Below, one piece after another: positions 10,701 to 21,891 of a stretch of 34,157 nucleotides of DNA. This DNA comes from Gonium pectorale. Taxonomy: Eukaryota; Chlorophyta; Chlorophyceae; Chlamydomonadales; Volvocaceae. The notes beneath the pieces were generated by a model. The model saw only the letters and a program-made list of their open reading frames with translations. It had not been told where the DNA came from and did not search any database. Location: contig LSYV01000009.1 of the NCBI GenBank assembly GCA_001584585.1, positions 2,219,573 through 2,253,729 of the forward strand, read 5' to 3'. The number at the start of each line of letters is the position of its first letter. Within the stretch, counting starts at the first letter, position 1. The translations under genes were made by a program, and so were the position numbers.

Positions 10701-13700
10701 CTTTGCACCTGCAAGCCCTCGAATGCTGGGAGAGCGCGTGTGGGGGCATTAGGGCATACCCTCCGCCCCCGCCCTCCGCCCCCGCTCCCTCGACGCGCCT
10801 CTCCGCTCACCCAACGCGCCCCGCAGGCTGCCTCCCTCGCACAGCTCCTGGACCAGCAGCAGCTGATGCACGGCCCCGGATCCGCCGTCACCTTCAGGGC
10901 CTCCGCCGCCGGCCTCCGCCGCCTCCTGCTGCCGTACTGTCAGCTGCCGTACCTCGTACGCGTACGTGGCCACCACGTTGGGGTGGTCCAGGGAGGAGGA
11001 GATGGCGGCCTCCAGCACGGCGCGCTGCCGCTGCCGGCCCTCCTCGCCGATCAGGCCGTCCTGCACCACCAGCGCCTTCACCGCCACACACAGGCCGCGC
11101 CACATGCCTGCGGATGAGGGCGCGGGGCAGCCAGCATACGGACGGTCATAACCCACTGCAGCTACATCCGGGCAGTCACAAACCACTCACACAGATACAC
11201 GCCGCACGCCCGGGGCCCGCACGAGGCAGCCAGATACGGCGTGAATGACCCCGCCGATCACCAATCCAATGAACCCGCGCTGCCCACATGATACCCACCC
11301 ACCCACCCACCCACCCAGGTAAACGACGCCCGCCGAGCCGCGGCCCAGAACCGCCCCCAGCTGCACGTCCTCTTCACGACCGCCTCCACCACCGCCGCTG
11401 TCTCCGGCGCCCCTATCTCCAATGTCGCTGTCTCCCACGCCGCTGTCTCCGGCAGCTCTGCCGTCGGCCGGGCTCCCGCCAGCGCCACTGCCACTGCTGC
11501 CGCCGCCAGGCTGTCCGTCTCCTACGCTCCCCAAGCCCATGCGCCGCTTGGTGACGTACGCCCTCATCCGAATGATGGCCAGGGCCATCGATGCGATTGG
11601 CGAGGCGCTGGTGCGCGGCTGGGTGCTACCTCTGCCGCCGAATGGGGCAGACACCGTGGAGAAGGAGCCTGAGTGGTGCGGTGGAGAGGCGTGGGGGGTC
11701 AATGTGGTGTGTCGGGCGTCCAAGTTCGAGAGACAAAATGTCAGGGGCACGGGGAACTGACGGGACAGTGAAAGACGCGATGGTGAGAAGAGGCCTGTTC
11801 GTTCACGGAGTAGTGTGGTCCCGACATGTAGCCTTTCCGCGCGCAGACGGGGCAGGGGGGGGGTGAGCCGCTTGGTGGTGCCACACCCGCAACCACGGCG
11901 CACGCATGCCGCGTGATGTACACGATGACGCGTAGCCGGACAGCCCGGCACGCCGAACAAAAGATAAAACTGAACGTGGATCGGAAGCGGCCCTTCGCTG
12001 TCGGCGGACGGGATGACAGGGAAGCCGGGGGTGAGAGCGTCTGCAAGATCGGCAAAACGGTGTGCCCTTACCCGTGCCAGCGGACGCAAGGCCGTCCGGG
12101 GACCGGCCCCCAAAGGCCTGGCTGGCGTCCGTCAGTGCGGAGGTTGTGGAGCGGAGGAACGCGCCCACGGCCTGCTCGATGTCAGCGGTCTGCGCGTGGG
12201 TGATTTGGAGGAATTTGGTGTCCGAGTGTATTGTGAGGAAGCAAACTGGAAGGGCCTGGCAACGAAACCCAGTCTCTAAGATGGCGCCCACACAGCCAAC
12301 ACTACCGGTAAACCGGCTTGCATTGCATGCGATACGAGCACTAGGGAGCTGTTGTGAAGGGGCGAGCCTTCATTTTGTCAGACTCGTCAAGCAAGAAGTA
12401 ACGGAATCTCTGTTAACGATCGCTGGTCATCTGCTCCGTCTGCCGTGCAGCGGAGCTGGGAGGGCCGGGTCCAGGAGCGTGTCAGGACTTGACAGCTGAA
12501 TGTGACATTAGAAGGGAGCACGCCGGGAGGGCGCACCGCCTGCTGCCGTCCGCAGAATGCACAACGGGGCGAGCGGCGAGAAATGGCATCCTGCCCGCCC
12601 ACCCTCGGTATGAGCATACCGCACGGGAACCAGCGGCAGCGGACCCCGAGTCGGCACGCGTTCCCAATGTTTCAACCGCTCGGACGAGCCCACCTTCAGC
12701 AACATGCTCGAATCTCTCATTGCCAAGCGAATGCCTCCGTCGAGCCCCTGGGGCTCGGGTTGCGCGGCCTCCGCAGCGGGCGGGGTGGTCACTGCGCGGG
12801 CGGTCACCGTCACGGCCCGCAAGCCCAGCAGTGGCGGGGGCAGCGGGGGCGGGGGCAGCTGCAGAGGCAGTTGCTCCTCCTCCCGCCCCGTCCCCGCGCC
12901 TGCCCGCGCGCCGGCAGCGAATGCCGAAGACGACGCTTCGTCGTCGCGCGCTGCCACGCCGATAACGACCTTCGAATGGGCATAGGCGCTGCGGTTCATT
13001 GCGCCCATTCCGGAGCCCGTTAGAAGAGGCATCGAACCGGTGAAGAAGGATGTTTCCGTGTCGCCCGTGCAGCTGGCGCGGTGCCCTTCCCCGGCCGCCG
13101 CAATCTTGTGGCCGCCTTTTGTCGCCCCAGCGCCGTGTCTGCCGCCACGACTGCCGCCGTCACAGCTGCCGCCTTCCAGGCTCTCGTTGCCTGGCACCGG
13201 AAGGCCGCCGGGCTTCATGCGCTCCAAACATCCGCCCGCCGAGTCGCGCGCTTGCAGTGCCGCTTGCTGGCTGCGGCGCCGGCGCCGCGACATGACAACC
13301 AACGCGGTCGCTGCGGCCACGACCAGGAGCGCTCCGAAGACGGACAGCGACGCCGCCACAGCGACGACCCAGCGCGACCGCCGCGGGGCTGACGTGTTCG
13401 GGGCAGCAGGAGCGGCGATGCCGGATGACGGCGAATGCGACGACCCCCCTGCCGGCGGCCCCGAGACTTCGGCAGGGGGGCCGACAGCTGGCGGGGCCGG
13501 AGGGTCTCCATGTGAGGCACCTGAAGGAGCAGGAGGCGGACGCGGTGGTGGCGGCGGAGGCGGAGGCTGCGCCCACATGGCCTCAAACTCGGGACCTGCG
13601 TACGGGTGCATGGCGGGGAGGGACATCAATCAGCTAGGGCGCAGTTGTATTCACTCCGGCCGCGCACGGCAGGCGGTTAGGAAGTAGGAATACACCGGTC

Positions 13701-16700
13701 TGGGGCCCCAACGCACCGAGCTCCTGCGGGGCGGGCAGCGGCGGCGTGGGCGTGTCGGGCGGCGGCGTGCTCGTGACGAGGACGTCGGTGCCCTCCCAGC
13801 CAAAGTGGCGGGTAGACCGAAAGTAGATGCTGTCGATGCTGTACCACTCGACCTGCGCAACCGCACGAGCAAAGAGCCGCAGGCGAAAGCAGGTGAACGA
13901 ATGAATGGAAACGCTGTAACGTACGAGGATGCAGGCGAGGTGGCCCTCTCTGCATCCCTCTCCACCCAGTCAACATGCCCATGATAGGCACTTGGCGCAA
14001 GTTCAGGGTGAAGAGGCAAGCATGTGGCGAAGTAAGTATAGAGAAGGCGAAGGGCATCAGGTGTGCCGCCGCGCTTTCTCTGCACTCTCCCATGAGCACA
14101 ACGCACCGCACCGGCAAGGCAATTACGTCCATCCACGAGTTGACGGGCAACACGACATCCCCTCTAGGGCAGGACCTTGCGGCACCAGCACTCACGTCGC
14201 TGCTTGTGGCGTACGCCAGCAGTACGTCGTATAGGCCCGGAGCTGCGCTGTACGGCATCTGGATTTCGGCGCCGCTCTGGGTGCGTCGCCGGCGCCGCCC
14301 ACCCACCAAGCCGTCTGCTCCGAGACCAGTGCCACTGAAACCTGCAGCGGTGTAACGCCAAGCATCCGTTCCGCTGGCATCACCAGAACCGCCTCGACTG
14401 TATAAACGGGCAGGCACGGTACACCGACACCGGCACCGCTGCTGGGGCTGTAGCCCGAGTCGTGCTGCGCCCCTTTTTGAACATGCATGCGACGCACATG
14501 GGCGAGGGATAGCGGCTCGTGACTATACGGGTGCTAGCCCTTCCGGTTCAAGTGCGCAGTGGCTCAGTTGCTAGCGTCTTGCCCCTTTGCTACCAACACA
14601 CACAGGTGTGCAGCAGCTGCTCGGACGAACCGAGGAGCAGCACTGCAGCGGGTTTTGCAAGCCAGCTGCAGTTGCTTAGGGCTGCAGGCTGTCCCTTGGC
14701 TTTAGCAAGGGGGAACAGCAGTCCCCCACACCCTTCGCCTCGCGGCGTTGGGGTGGTATCGCGTTGGGGCGGGTAGCACCCCAGGCCAGCGTCGTCCCGG
14801 AGATGTAACACACACAAACACATGCACAGGGGCACGTTTCCTAACTGAAGTTCTGCTTGCTTGTTCAACCCATAACGACCTCGACGCCACACACGGAGGA
14901 CCCCTTTCCGGGTGATGCATTGCGGTACACGCACGCGCTGCTCACTCAAACGCCAATGCCGCGTCAGTATTACATCACTAGCCCAAACAGCTGCTTTGCT
15001 CTCCTGCCGTAGGATCGGATACTGGTAAGGTGCGACCCCCCGCATGCAGGACCCCGACCACCCGCCCCTCCTGACCCTCGACCCGCCCCTCCCGACCGCG
15101 CTGCACTTACCGTTCCCAGGGTAGTCCCCGCTATACCCTGGCCACCGGCCACCTCCATCCCCGCGGCCGCTATCATCTGGCAGACCGCCAAGCTGCGACC
15201 CGTAGACGCCTACAGGAGCCGAAGGCGGCACATCCGGTGGTGGCGGCGGCAATGATGGCAGTGGCGGCGACGGCGGCGCGCCAGGTGGCGGCGGCGGCGG
15301 CGACGGCGGTGCGTCCCGTGCACGTGGCGGCAGTCTGTCCGCCGCGGCCAGCAGCCTGGTCGTCAGCTCCAGCTCGGCCCGCGGCACCAGCAGCGTCACG
15401 TTGCGGAGCCGCAGCAGCGGAGGATCGCCGGATCGAGTCCTGCGGGGGGCGTGCAACAGCCAGGGCACCGATTCTGATATGGGGATGGCCAGAGGCGGCG
15501 TCATCGGCCGCAGCAAGGAGTGTTGCAGTATGGGGTACCAGACTGCAATGGGCGCGATGGGAAAGGGAATAGTTCGTGGAGCGCGCCACGCAACTGTTGC
15601 AGGTATGTGCGGTGTGGCAGACAAGGTGCTGGCTGTGCTTCGTGGATATGGTGGGTAGGGGGCGCATTGCTATGTCTCCTGGGCCAGTGAAAGGAGCGGC
15701 TATACCCTATACGTTGCGGGGTCGCATACGGATAAAGATACGTGGGCGAAAATGTACGGGTTCCTGTGGACGGAGTACCGTTTGGACGGGTCCGGGGCGC
15801 CGCAGGGCGTGCTACTCGCAGCTGGTTGTTACGGAGACCGGATAAGAGGGCGCTGGCATGAGCGCCGGTGCGTTCGGGAGCATACTGGTGCCGCCGCCAA
15901 GCAAGGAGAGACGTTGCGGATTGGGTTTGGGCTCGGAGGTCGCGACACAGGTCCCGCACACGCACCGCAGGGGTACGAACACGCACGGACGGACATGATG
16001 CGCCCGCCCGCTCACCTGTTGAGCTCAAAGTACCACAGCGGCATGGCCAGCTGCACGAGTGGCTGCGCCCAGCGGGGCACGGCTGTAAGCGGCGGAGTGG
16101 GCAGAGAACCAAACGCCCTGTCCACGGGCGGCCGTATCAGCCGGCCCTCCGTCGCAATGGGCTCCCGGTCGCCCACGTCTTCGCCGCCGTAGCCATGGCC
16201 GGCGGATGCCTCGTCTGTAGTAGCGGATGCCTCCACGGGCGGCGGCGGCGGCATCAGCTGTTGGGGTTCGTGACCCGTGGGTCCAGCCGGCGCCAGGTTG
16301 TACAGCACCAGGTTCTGGAGCGTCAGGGCGCCCCTCCCCATCAGGATGAGCTTGTAGTCCAGGCCCTGCGCGCAAGCGCACACACGAGGGCATTGGCGGT
16401 GAACAGCTCAACAATACGTTGCGCTACATTCCACATACCGCACGATCCACAGCCCCTCCGGGATGCACGCTCCCAGCCCAGCCCAGCCCAGCCCAGCCCA
16501 GCCCAGCCCAGCCCAGCCCAGGGGCGCCTCCACGGTTGCGGGCCCCGCCTCCGCCGCGGTAGGCTGCAGGCCGCACAAGTCGCACGCGGGTCGGGGTCAC
16601 ACACACCACAGCCAAAGCCGGCAGGGGCCCCGCGCCCTGCTGGCCCACCACCCCGCAAATGCACGCGTGCGGTGCCCCCGGGGGGCACGGACAGCGGGGT

Positions 16701-19700
16701 TTTGCTGCTGAGCCCCACCCCCAGCCAACGCCAGAGCTTGGAGGACGGGCGGGGCTCCGCACGACGCGCACCCGTGCAACCTCCTTTCCTCAGCTCTCCA
16801 CTTCCCCAAGACCTAAGAAGCCGGTCAGAAGCTGGGGACCCCGGCACATCCCGCGCCCCGCAAGGTCCTGCGCACAGCGCTGTCACTGTCATGCTACGCC
16901 CGAAGCATTCGTTCCGCCCCTTCCGACTTGAGTGTTGACCACCCTCCTGCCACCGACGCCTCAAACCCGTAGCTGCCCACCGCGCCTGCAGGTCTCTGGA
17001 GCACATCCTTGCCGCCCGCTTGCCGCGTGCAAAGCTTCACGAATGGCCGGCTCTCCATAACCGCGGCTCAAATGCACGGCCCACGGCCTCGCATCCCATT
17101 CCCCATTACCATGCTTAGCCCGCAAGAAAGAAATGACGGAATGGGCACGCGCCGCACAATAGCACCCTCAACCTCCGCCGCCGCCAAGCGGCCCCTCCCC
17201 CTCCGCCAACGGCGTCACACGCGGCCTCGCCACAGTATCATGTGCTCCCGCCACGCTGTCTGTTCAACGCCGCTGGCCGTCCCCAACCCCTGATCCTTGT
17301 GTCCCGTCCTCGGTGACCCTTGGCATTGCTCCTCGGACTGCCCCTTCCCCTTTCCGTTTCCCTTCGCGCGCTCCCGGCGTGAAATATCATCCTGCATCCC
17401 CGCCACCCCGCGCCCCTCCGCACCTGCAGGTCGTAAAAGACGCGCGGGCCCCCCGGGGCGTTGATCCCCCTCAGCGAGCAGCCGTTGCTGATCCCGTCAG
17501 CCATCATGTAGGCCACCGGACTGTCATCCGCCACCCGCCGGCCGAGCGCTGACGTTGACGAGGTGGCCGACAGGAAGATGACGCTGCCCGGGTTCTGCTC
17601 CCAGCACGCTCCTTCACGGCCTGAGGGGCGCACAGCTGCGGGACGTGAGCGGCTGCCGAGGCGCGTACGGCCAAAGGGCGGCGACGGGCGGGTGCGCTTG
17701 TAGGCCGGGCGTTATGGATATTGCGCACGTTCTTCGGGTTCCGACGCAGCGCGCTCCTGTGGCAGCGGCGCGTGTCGGCAGCCTACGGGGCCCGCTCCTA
17801 GTCCTGAGGCTGCGGAGACCGGGAAAGCTAACGGCAGGAGCCGTAACATCTGTAGGGTTCTGCTGAAAACGCGCGCCCCCGCGCGGGACCCAAAAGCCGG
17901 TCAGCAGTGCGGAGGTGCGGGTGAGGGAGTCTCCGCCGTACAACAAGGGTGGGTAGGCCGACCGCAGCACCCCGTTTCGCCAACAGGGGGTAACAGTGCG
18001 GCAGCCGGTGGCTGTAGTGGGTGGGGTCGACAGAGGAACATGGCGCCCTCCGGGCGCACTTCAGCTGCCGACACTCTCCGTGATGGAGGGGTACAACATG
18101 GCCCAGCCAAACGGCGTGTGTGACGCCGTGGCAGAGCAGCGCCTGAAGCGGAGGCCTGCCCATGTGTGTATGCCTGACAGGTCGGACTGCCAGGAAGCTA
18201 ATCATTTCATGCGGCGGCCCCTGACGGGTCCGGTGCACCATTGGGCATGACCGCCGCCAGCATGCACACGAGGTCGGCGGCGGCGGCACTGCACCGAAGC
18301 AGCTGCGCCCAGTCATGGTCCGAAGGGGCGGGAGCTTACCGCCCCTTGCTTGAAAAGCCGGCCCCGCGTCGAAGAACCCGGCCGAGGGAACAGCCAGTTT
18401 GGTCCTGCCGATCTGCGGGAGGTGAAGAGCGCGTAGCGAAGCCTCAAGGCAGCAGTGACAAGTACCGCACGTCGGATCCCCGCGCCGCATATCCTATACG
18501 CAGGTGTGGCCGTGTGGCTTTAAGCGCATGCACTTGCGGCTGAATGCGCACCCATGGGACCTAGGGCTTGCTTTCCCTAACCTGCGCACTATTACGCACT
18601 TCGGTGTCCTGACGCTTCGAGCGCCCCCCCCCCTCCCACCTGCAGCGCCTCCTCCGTGGACATGCCCACAGCCGCGGGCCACGCGGAGCCCAACGCCGCG
18701 GCGGCGGGAGAGGCCGGTGGGCCGTCGTACAGCGAGTACGGTAGCAGCGTGGCGTTTCGAAACAGCCGTTCGGCTGAAGGAAGGCTTGGAATCTCAAACA
18801 GGACTGGCAGCTCCAGGGGGCCGACGGCGCCGTCGGCGGCAGTGGCGAGTCTGCGATGCGCATGAGATGCAGAGAAGGTTATGCAACCCTGCTGATACCC
18901 CTCACGGTATTTCCCGATCCGCACTTTCCATTCTCTTTCCGTTAGCTAACATCACTTACGTCAGGTGATCCATATCAAGGCCAGGGTTGTCGCACGCGCG
19001 CCGCCGGTGCCAGCGCACCTCCCACTACACAACCATCCGTCAATGTCAACTGCATCACCAAACCCCTGACGGCAGCCAACAACGGAACAGCGGCCCAACG
19101 CACCCGGCGGCATTGACGGTCCTCCATTGGACCTCCAGGTCCGGAAGCACCAACGTGCACCGAATGCACTCCAGAGACCGCGCGTAGGGGAAGCGATCGC
19201 CCCTTACAGGCCTGTCGAAGGGGAAGGGATGGTGGAGAAGTGTGGACTGCAGTGGGCGGCGTGGCAACGGCGCATTTGCAGGTGCATGTTTTCGTAGAAA
19301 CAGTTCCTTGACAGCTGATCGCCCTGCTGCCCACACAGGCATGGAAGACAGGCAGGGGGGCATCTATTTGCAGATTCTACTTATGGTTGGGATACCAACA
19401 ACGCACACCGTACCCATTCTGCCTGGGTGTTTCGACAGCCCAGAGGAAGACCGCGGACAGTTGGGCTTCACTCCAGACGGGCAGGGGGTACGGCAGGCCC
19501 AGCAGCATCACGTCGTACAGCCAGAGGCGGCTCTGTTGCCCTCCGGACGACCCAAGCTGCATGAAGCCCTGCCCCGCGAGGTCAATCTGCAAGACATGGG
19601 GAGACGGCACCGGCGGCGCATGTGGCGCGAAAGGGAGGAGGGCCACAAAGGGTTGTTACGATACGCCCGTTTCGGGGATACAGGAGATCAAACCTCCCCG

Positions 19701-21891
19701 CTGGAAGCACGGGGCAGGCTCAACCACACCAAGGGAGGAGAAGTGGCGGGCGGGCGTTGGGCCTCCTTTATCATGGACTCCAAACGCTTGACAGCTCAAG
19801 CGGCGGTGCTGTGCCCAACCAAACATGATACAGGACGGGTGCAGAGCAGGTTTTGCCTGCAGCCCCCCGGCCCCGTCCCTCCGTGCCTGAACACCGCCCC
19901 CCGCAAACGGCTCGGATCCAGCCGCTGCCGCTGGCCCTCCCCGGGCCCGGGCGCTAGGGCCCATGCACGGCTGGGGCCACAGACCACGTCCACACCGTAC
20001 GGCTTGGCCTTGCCCTCCATGCCCAGCCCCTCCCGGGCCCAGTGAGGCCCGTCTGCCCACCGTCGTGCCGGGCAGCTCCCGGGTCGTCAGGGCGCTGCGG
20101 TCGCCGTATAGCGCGACGGTGAGGCCCAGGGGCACCTGCGGACGCGCGCACGTGCCGTGGCATCGATGTAGTCCGTCACCGGGGAAGGGGCGCAGGGCCA
20201 CGGCGGTGTATCGCCAGGGGGTGCGCGGCAGTGCAGTTATGAGGGCCGTCGTGTATCTAGGTGCGACAGCCGAGCGCACGGGTGCGAAACCTGCTTTGGG
20301 GGGCACTGGGCTGCCAGATGTGTCACACACATGTCGCTGCTGGGTGGGGCCGCCCATGTCGAAAGGTCCTCGCATGAGGGCAGAGAGGGCAGAGCAGGCA
20401 CGGGGGGAAGCCGCGCTGCTCGCAGTGCGATCGCGCAGCATGCCGACACGTCGGGTTGGGGGCGTGTGCACATGCGCTGGAAGCGCGGCGGTTATCGGGC
20501 CTTTGGGGACTCCAGCCCAGCAGAGAGGCAGAGAGCGAGAGGCAGACTGGAAGCATGGATTGAACACGCTCGCATGCCTCCGCCTGATGCTGCCTTCTCG
20601 CTGGCCCCACGCTGCCCGTCTCCCCTCCAGCGCCTCCTCATTCCTCACCGAAGGCGCGTCCCAGGCAGTCCCATCCAGCGAGATGCTTCCCGTCAGCGAG
20701 ACCAGCAGCACGCGATACGTGGAGGCCATGAGGTCGAGGGCGCCCCGGAGCTCGGCTGCGGTGCCGGCGGTGGTGGCGGTGCAGGGCCACGAGGGCGGCG
20801 GCGGGTAGGTCGCCGGGCACGTGAAGCTGGTCGTCTCCAGCTCCGCAGACGGGGCCCCGCCACCCGCTGCCGCAGCCTCCGCGGACGACGCGTTCGCCAC
20901 GATCGCCGCCGCCGCGATGGGCATGCTGCCGCTGTCGTACTGTACGACGCTCCCCAGCACCCGCAGGCTGGTGGTGTGCCGCCAGGAGCCCGGCTCGCAC
21001 AGCTGGGTAGCGAAGGCGGACAGCTCGCTACGGGCCGGGGCCAGGCAGCAACAAATATGGGCAAATTGGATTGGGATTGGACGTCAATTCGAGCGCCCAG
21101 CCCCCGTCAGGGTATCCCTACGAGAGATGTCATTATAAAAGAACAGCCATGTGTGTTCCCAGCCACTCCGGCCGCCCTGGCCACGCACCCACAGCTGGTC
21201 ACCTCCACGTTCACCCCGCTCAGCCGCAGCTGCGCTCCCGGGTCCGCAGCAAACACGTGCGCCAGGAGGCTGGCGGGGGTTCCCGAGGCGGGGTACTCGG
21301 GCGGCGGAGGGAGGCGCAGCGTGAGGTTGGACAGCTCCAAGCGGGAGCCTGTGCGGGGTAGGCGGCAGCGATCGTGCGGGCCCCGTCCAAGGGCAGGCCC
21401 GTTGCAGCGTTGGCAGTGCCCCGTAGCAACGACAGGGGAGAGCGAGCGCGGGCGGGCGCGTATGTATTGTAGCTGTACCCAAAGCAACTGCAACCCAGCC
21501 GATGGGTTGGAGCGATGCGTGTGCTTGGGTGTACGTGCTTGGGTGTATGTGCATGCGTTAGAGTGGGTGTGCGTGTAGGTGCGCATCCCTGTACGCCGGC
21601 ACCTGTGGAGAGCTGGAGAGGAAGCGCATCGCGAAGCCCCGTGAGGTCAACGATGGCCGAGTCCTGTCCGACGACCACCTTGTGCCCTCCAACTAAAACG
21701 GCCCTGGGCAGCACAAAAATTCCTCCCGGTGGCAGGCTTAACACGCGAGCGCTTTCGCTGCCTCCGTCGCGTGCAACCTCGAGCAGGTCCACCAAATTTC
21801 CGGGCGTTTGGACGACCTCGGAGGCCGCTAACAGTGCGAGGTAAATGTGGACTGCTAACAAAGGCAAGAAACACCCTGCGCGTGTAGACAT
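7787..21891 (-). CDS. receptor-like protein kinase, 22 exons, 1635 aa (signal peptide, beta-helix-like ectodomain, TM, TKL-like kinase)
   Basis: Exons in coding order: 21891-21603, 21348-21203, 21023-20649, 20135-20061, 19586-19414, 19211-19133, 18888-18640, 17594-17424, 16365-16016, 15439-15111, 14341-14196, 13852-13717, 13595-12694, 12189-12072, 11629-11315, 11107-10811, 10462-10344, 9889-9714, 9427-9382, 9098-9028, 8595-8283, 7819-7787. All junctions are GT-AG, all phases match, and the total of 4908 nt ends in TGA. The start MSTRAGCFLPLLAVHIYLAL is a classic signal peptide. Residues ~30-840 form the ectodomain, ~841-912 a proline-rich stalk, ~915-941 a transmembrane helix followed by RRRRR, ~945-1265 a low-complexity linker, and ~1267-1635 the kinase. 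Kinase motifs: GRGSAG loop, VAVK Lys1295, HGDLSSGN with Asp1424, DFG at 1478-1480, APE ending at Glu1506. The catalytic loop is HGD rather than HRD, making it a non-RD kinase. It probably senses an extracellular ligand at the plasma membrane; the ligand is unknown. Least certain points: the acceptors of the third exon and of the 12189-12072 exon (12255 is an alternative that adds 22 residues). Confidence 0.82.
8016..8056. repeat. C-rich (CCCA/CCCG) tract in last kinase intron
   Basis: An imperfect run of CCCA and CCCG units on plus equals GGGT/GGGC on the sense strand of the minus gene. It occupies the last intron (7820-8282), at the place equivalent to the (GGGT)7 tract of the inverted paralogue. 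Confidence 0.85.
11292..11317. repeat. GGGT run embracing a 5' splice site
   Basis: On the minus strand the exon ending GTTTACCTGG runs straight into GTGGGTGGGTGGGTGGGT. Only the first GT keeps the frame with the next exon (LG/MWRGLCVAVK). The downstream GTs lie four bases apart, so slippage by one unit would shift the frame. The tract could also form a G-quadruplex in the transcript. Confidence 0.85.
13291..13371 (-). other. single transmembrane helix of the receptor kinase
   Basis: About 27 residues (~915-941) read WVVAVAASLSVFGALLVVAA and continue ATALVVM. They are bounded by PRRSR on the outer side and SRRRRRSQQ on the inner side, consistent with type I topology. It lies in the long 902-nt exon that also codes for the proline-rich stalk and the cytoplasmic linker. 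Confidence 0.9.
13717..21804 (-). other. extracellular region of the receptor kinase, repeated LxLxNxTL strands
   Basis: Successive exons carry similar short hydrophobic strand motifs: LELSNLTLRLP, LRLSGVNVEL, LWLYDVMLLGLP, LECIRCTLVLPD, LTLQNLVLYNLA and LRLRNVTLLVP. This spacing of Leu-x-Leu-x-(Asn/Asp/Cys)-x-(Thr/Val)-Leu is typical of right-handed parallel beta-helix (pectin-lyase-like) rungs. The exon at 15439-15111 ends in a long run of Pro/Ser (APPSPPPPPPGAPPSP and more), like stalks of volvocine cell-wall proteins. The next two exons (YSAAPGLYDVLLAYATSSD, then VEWYSIDSIYFRSTRHFGW) lead to the second proline stretch. The fold is an inference from pattern only. Confidence 0.55.
16472..16521. 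repeat. (CCCAG)10 microsatellite
   Basis: Ten perfect CCCAG units (CTGGG on the sense strand) lie in the intron between exons 17594-17424 and 16365-16016 of the receptor kinase. Pure length-variable arrays of this kind are common in GC-rich algal introns. Confidence 0.95.

Larger units (their letters stand above)
7787..11369 (-). other. protein kinase catalytic domain of the receptor kinase (8 exons)
   Basis: Reading through the spliced exons gives VLGRGSAGVVYLG, MWRGLCVAVKAL, LDHPNVV, LLLVQELCEGGSLRGALA, GMAHVHAHDIVHG/DLSSGNVLL, VCDFGLSVRMGEG, GTPFYMAPELLALGRV, ADVYSFGVVLLELVCG and DPVRRPGFEEVLATLADMWR. The catalytic Lys, Asp, Asn and DFG Asp are all present, so catalysis is plausible. The hinge ELCEGGSL and the helix F block are TKL-like. 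An insert of ~28 residues rich in Pro/Ala sits between NVLL and VCDFG. Splits inside G/MWRG, HG/DLSS and S/FGVV are precise phase matches and strongly support the model. Confidence 0.9.

Noticed and set aside
19055..19132. Extension of the exon ending LVLPDLE into VQWRTVNAAGC
   Set aside because: A GT donor lies right after LVLPDLE, and the next exon (18888-18640) joins in phase. The extended frame stops soon after with no matching family pattern.
20331..21578. Plus-strand open frame of 415 codons
   Set aside because: It is antisense to receptor-kinase exons 21023-20649 and 21348-21203 and to the introns beside them. It has no family motif and is a GC-rich antisense shadow.
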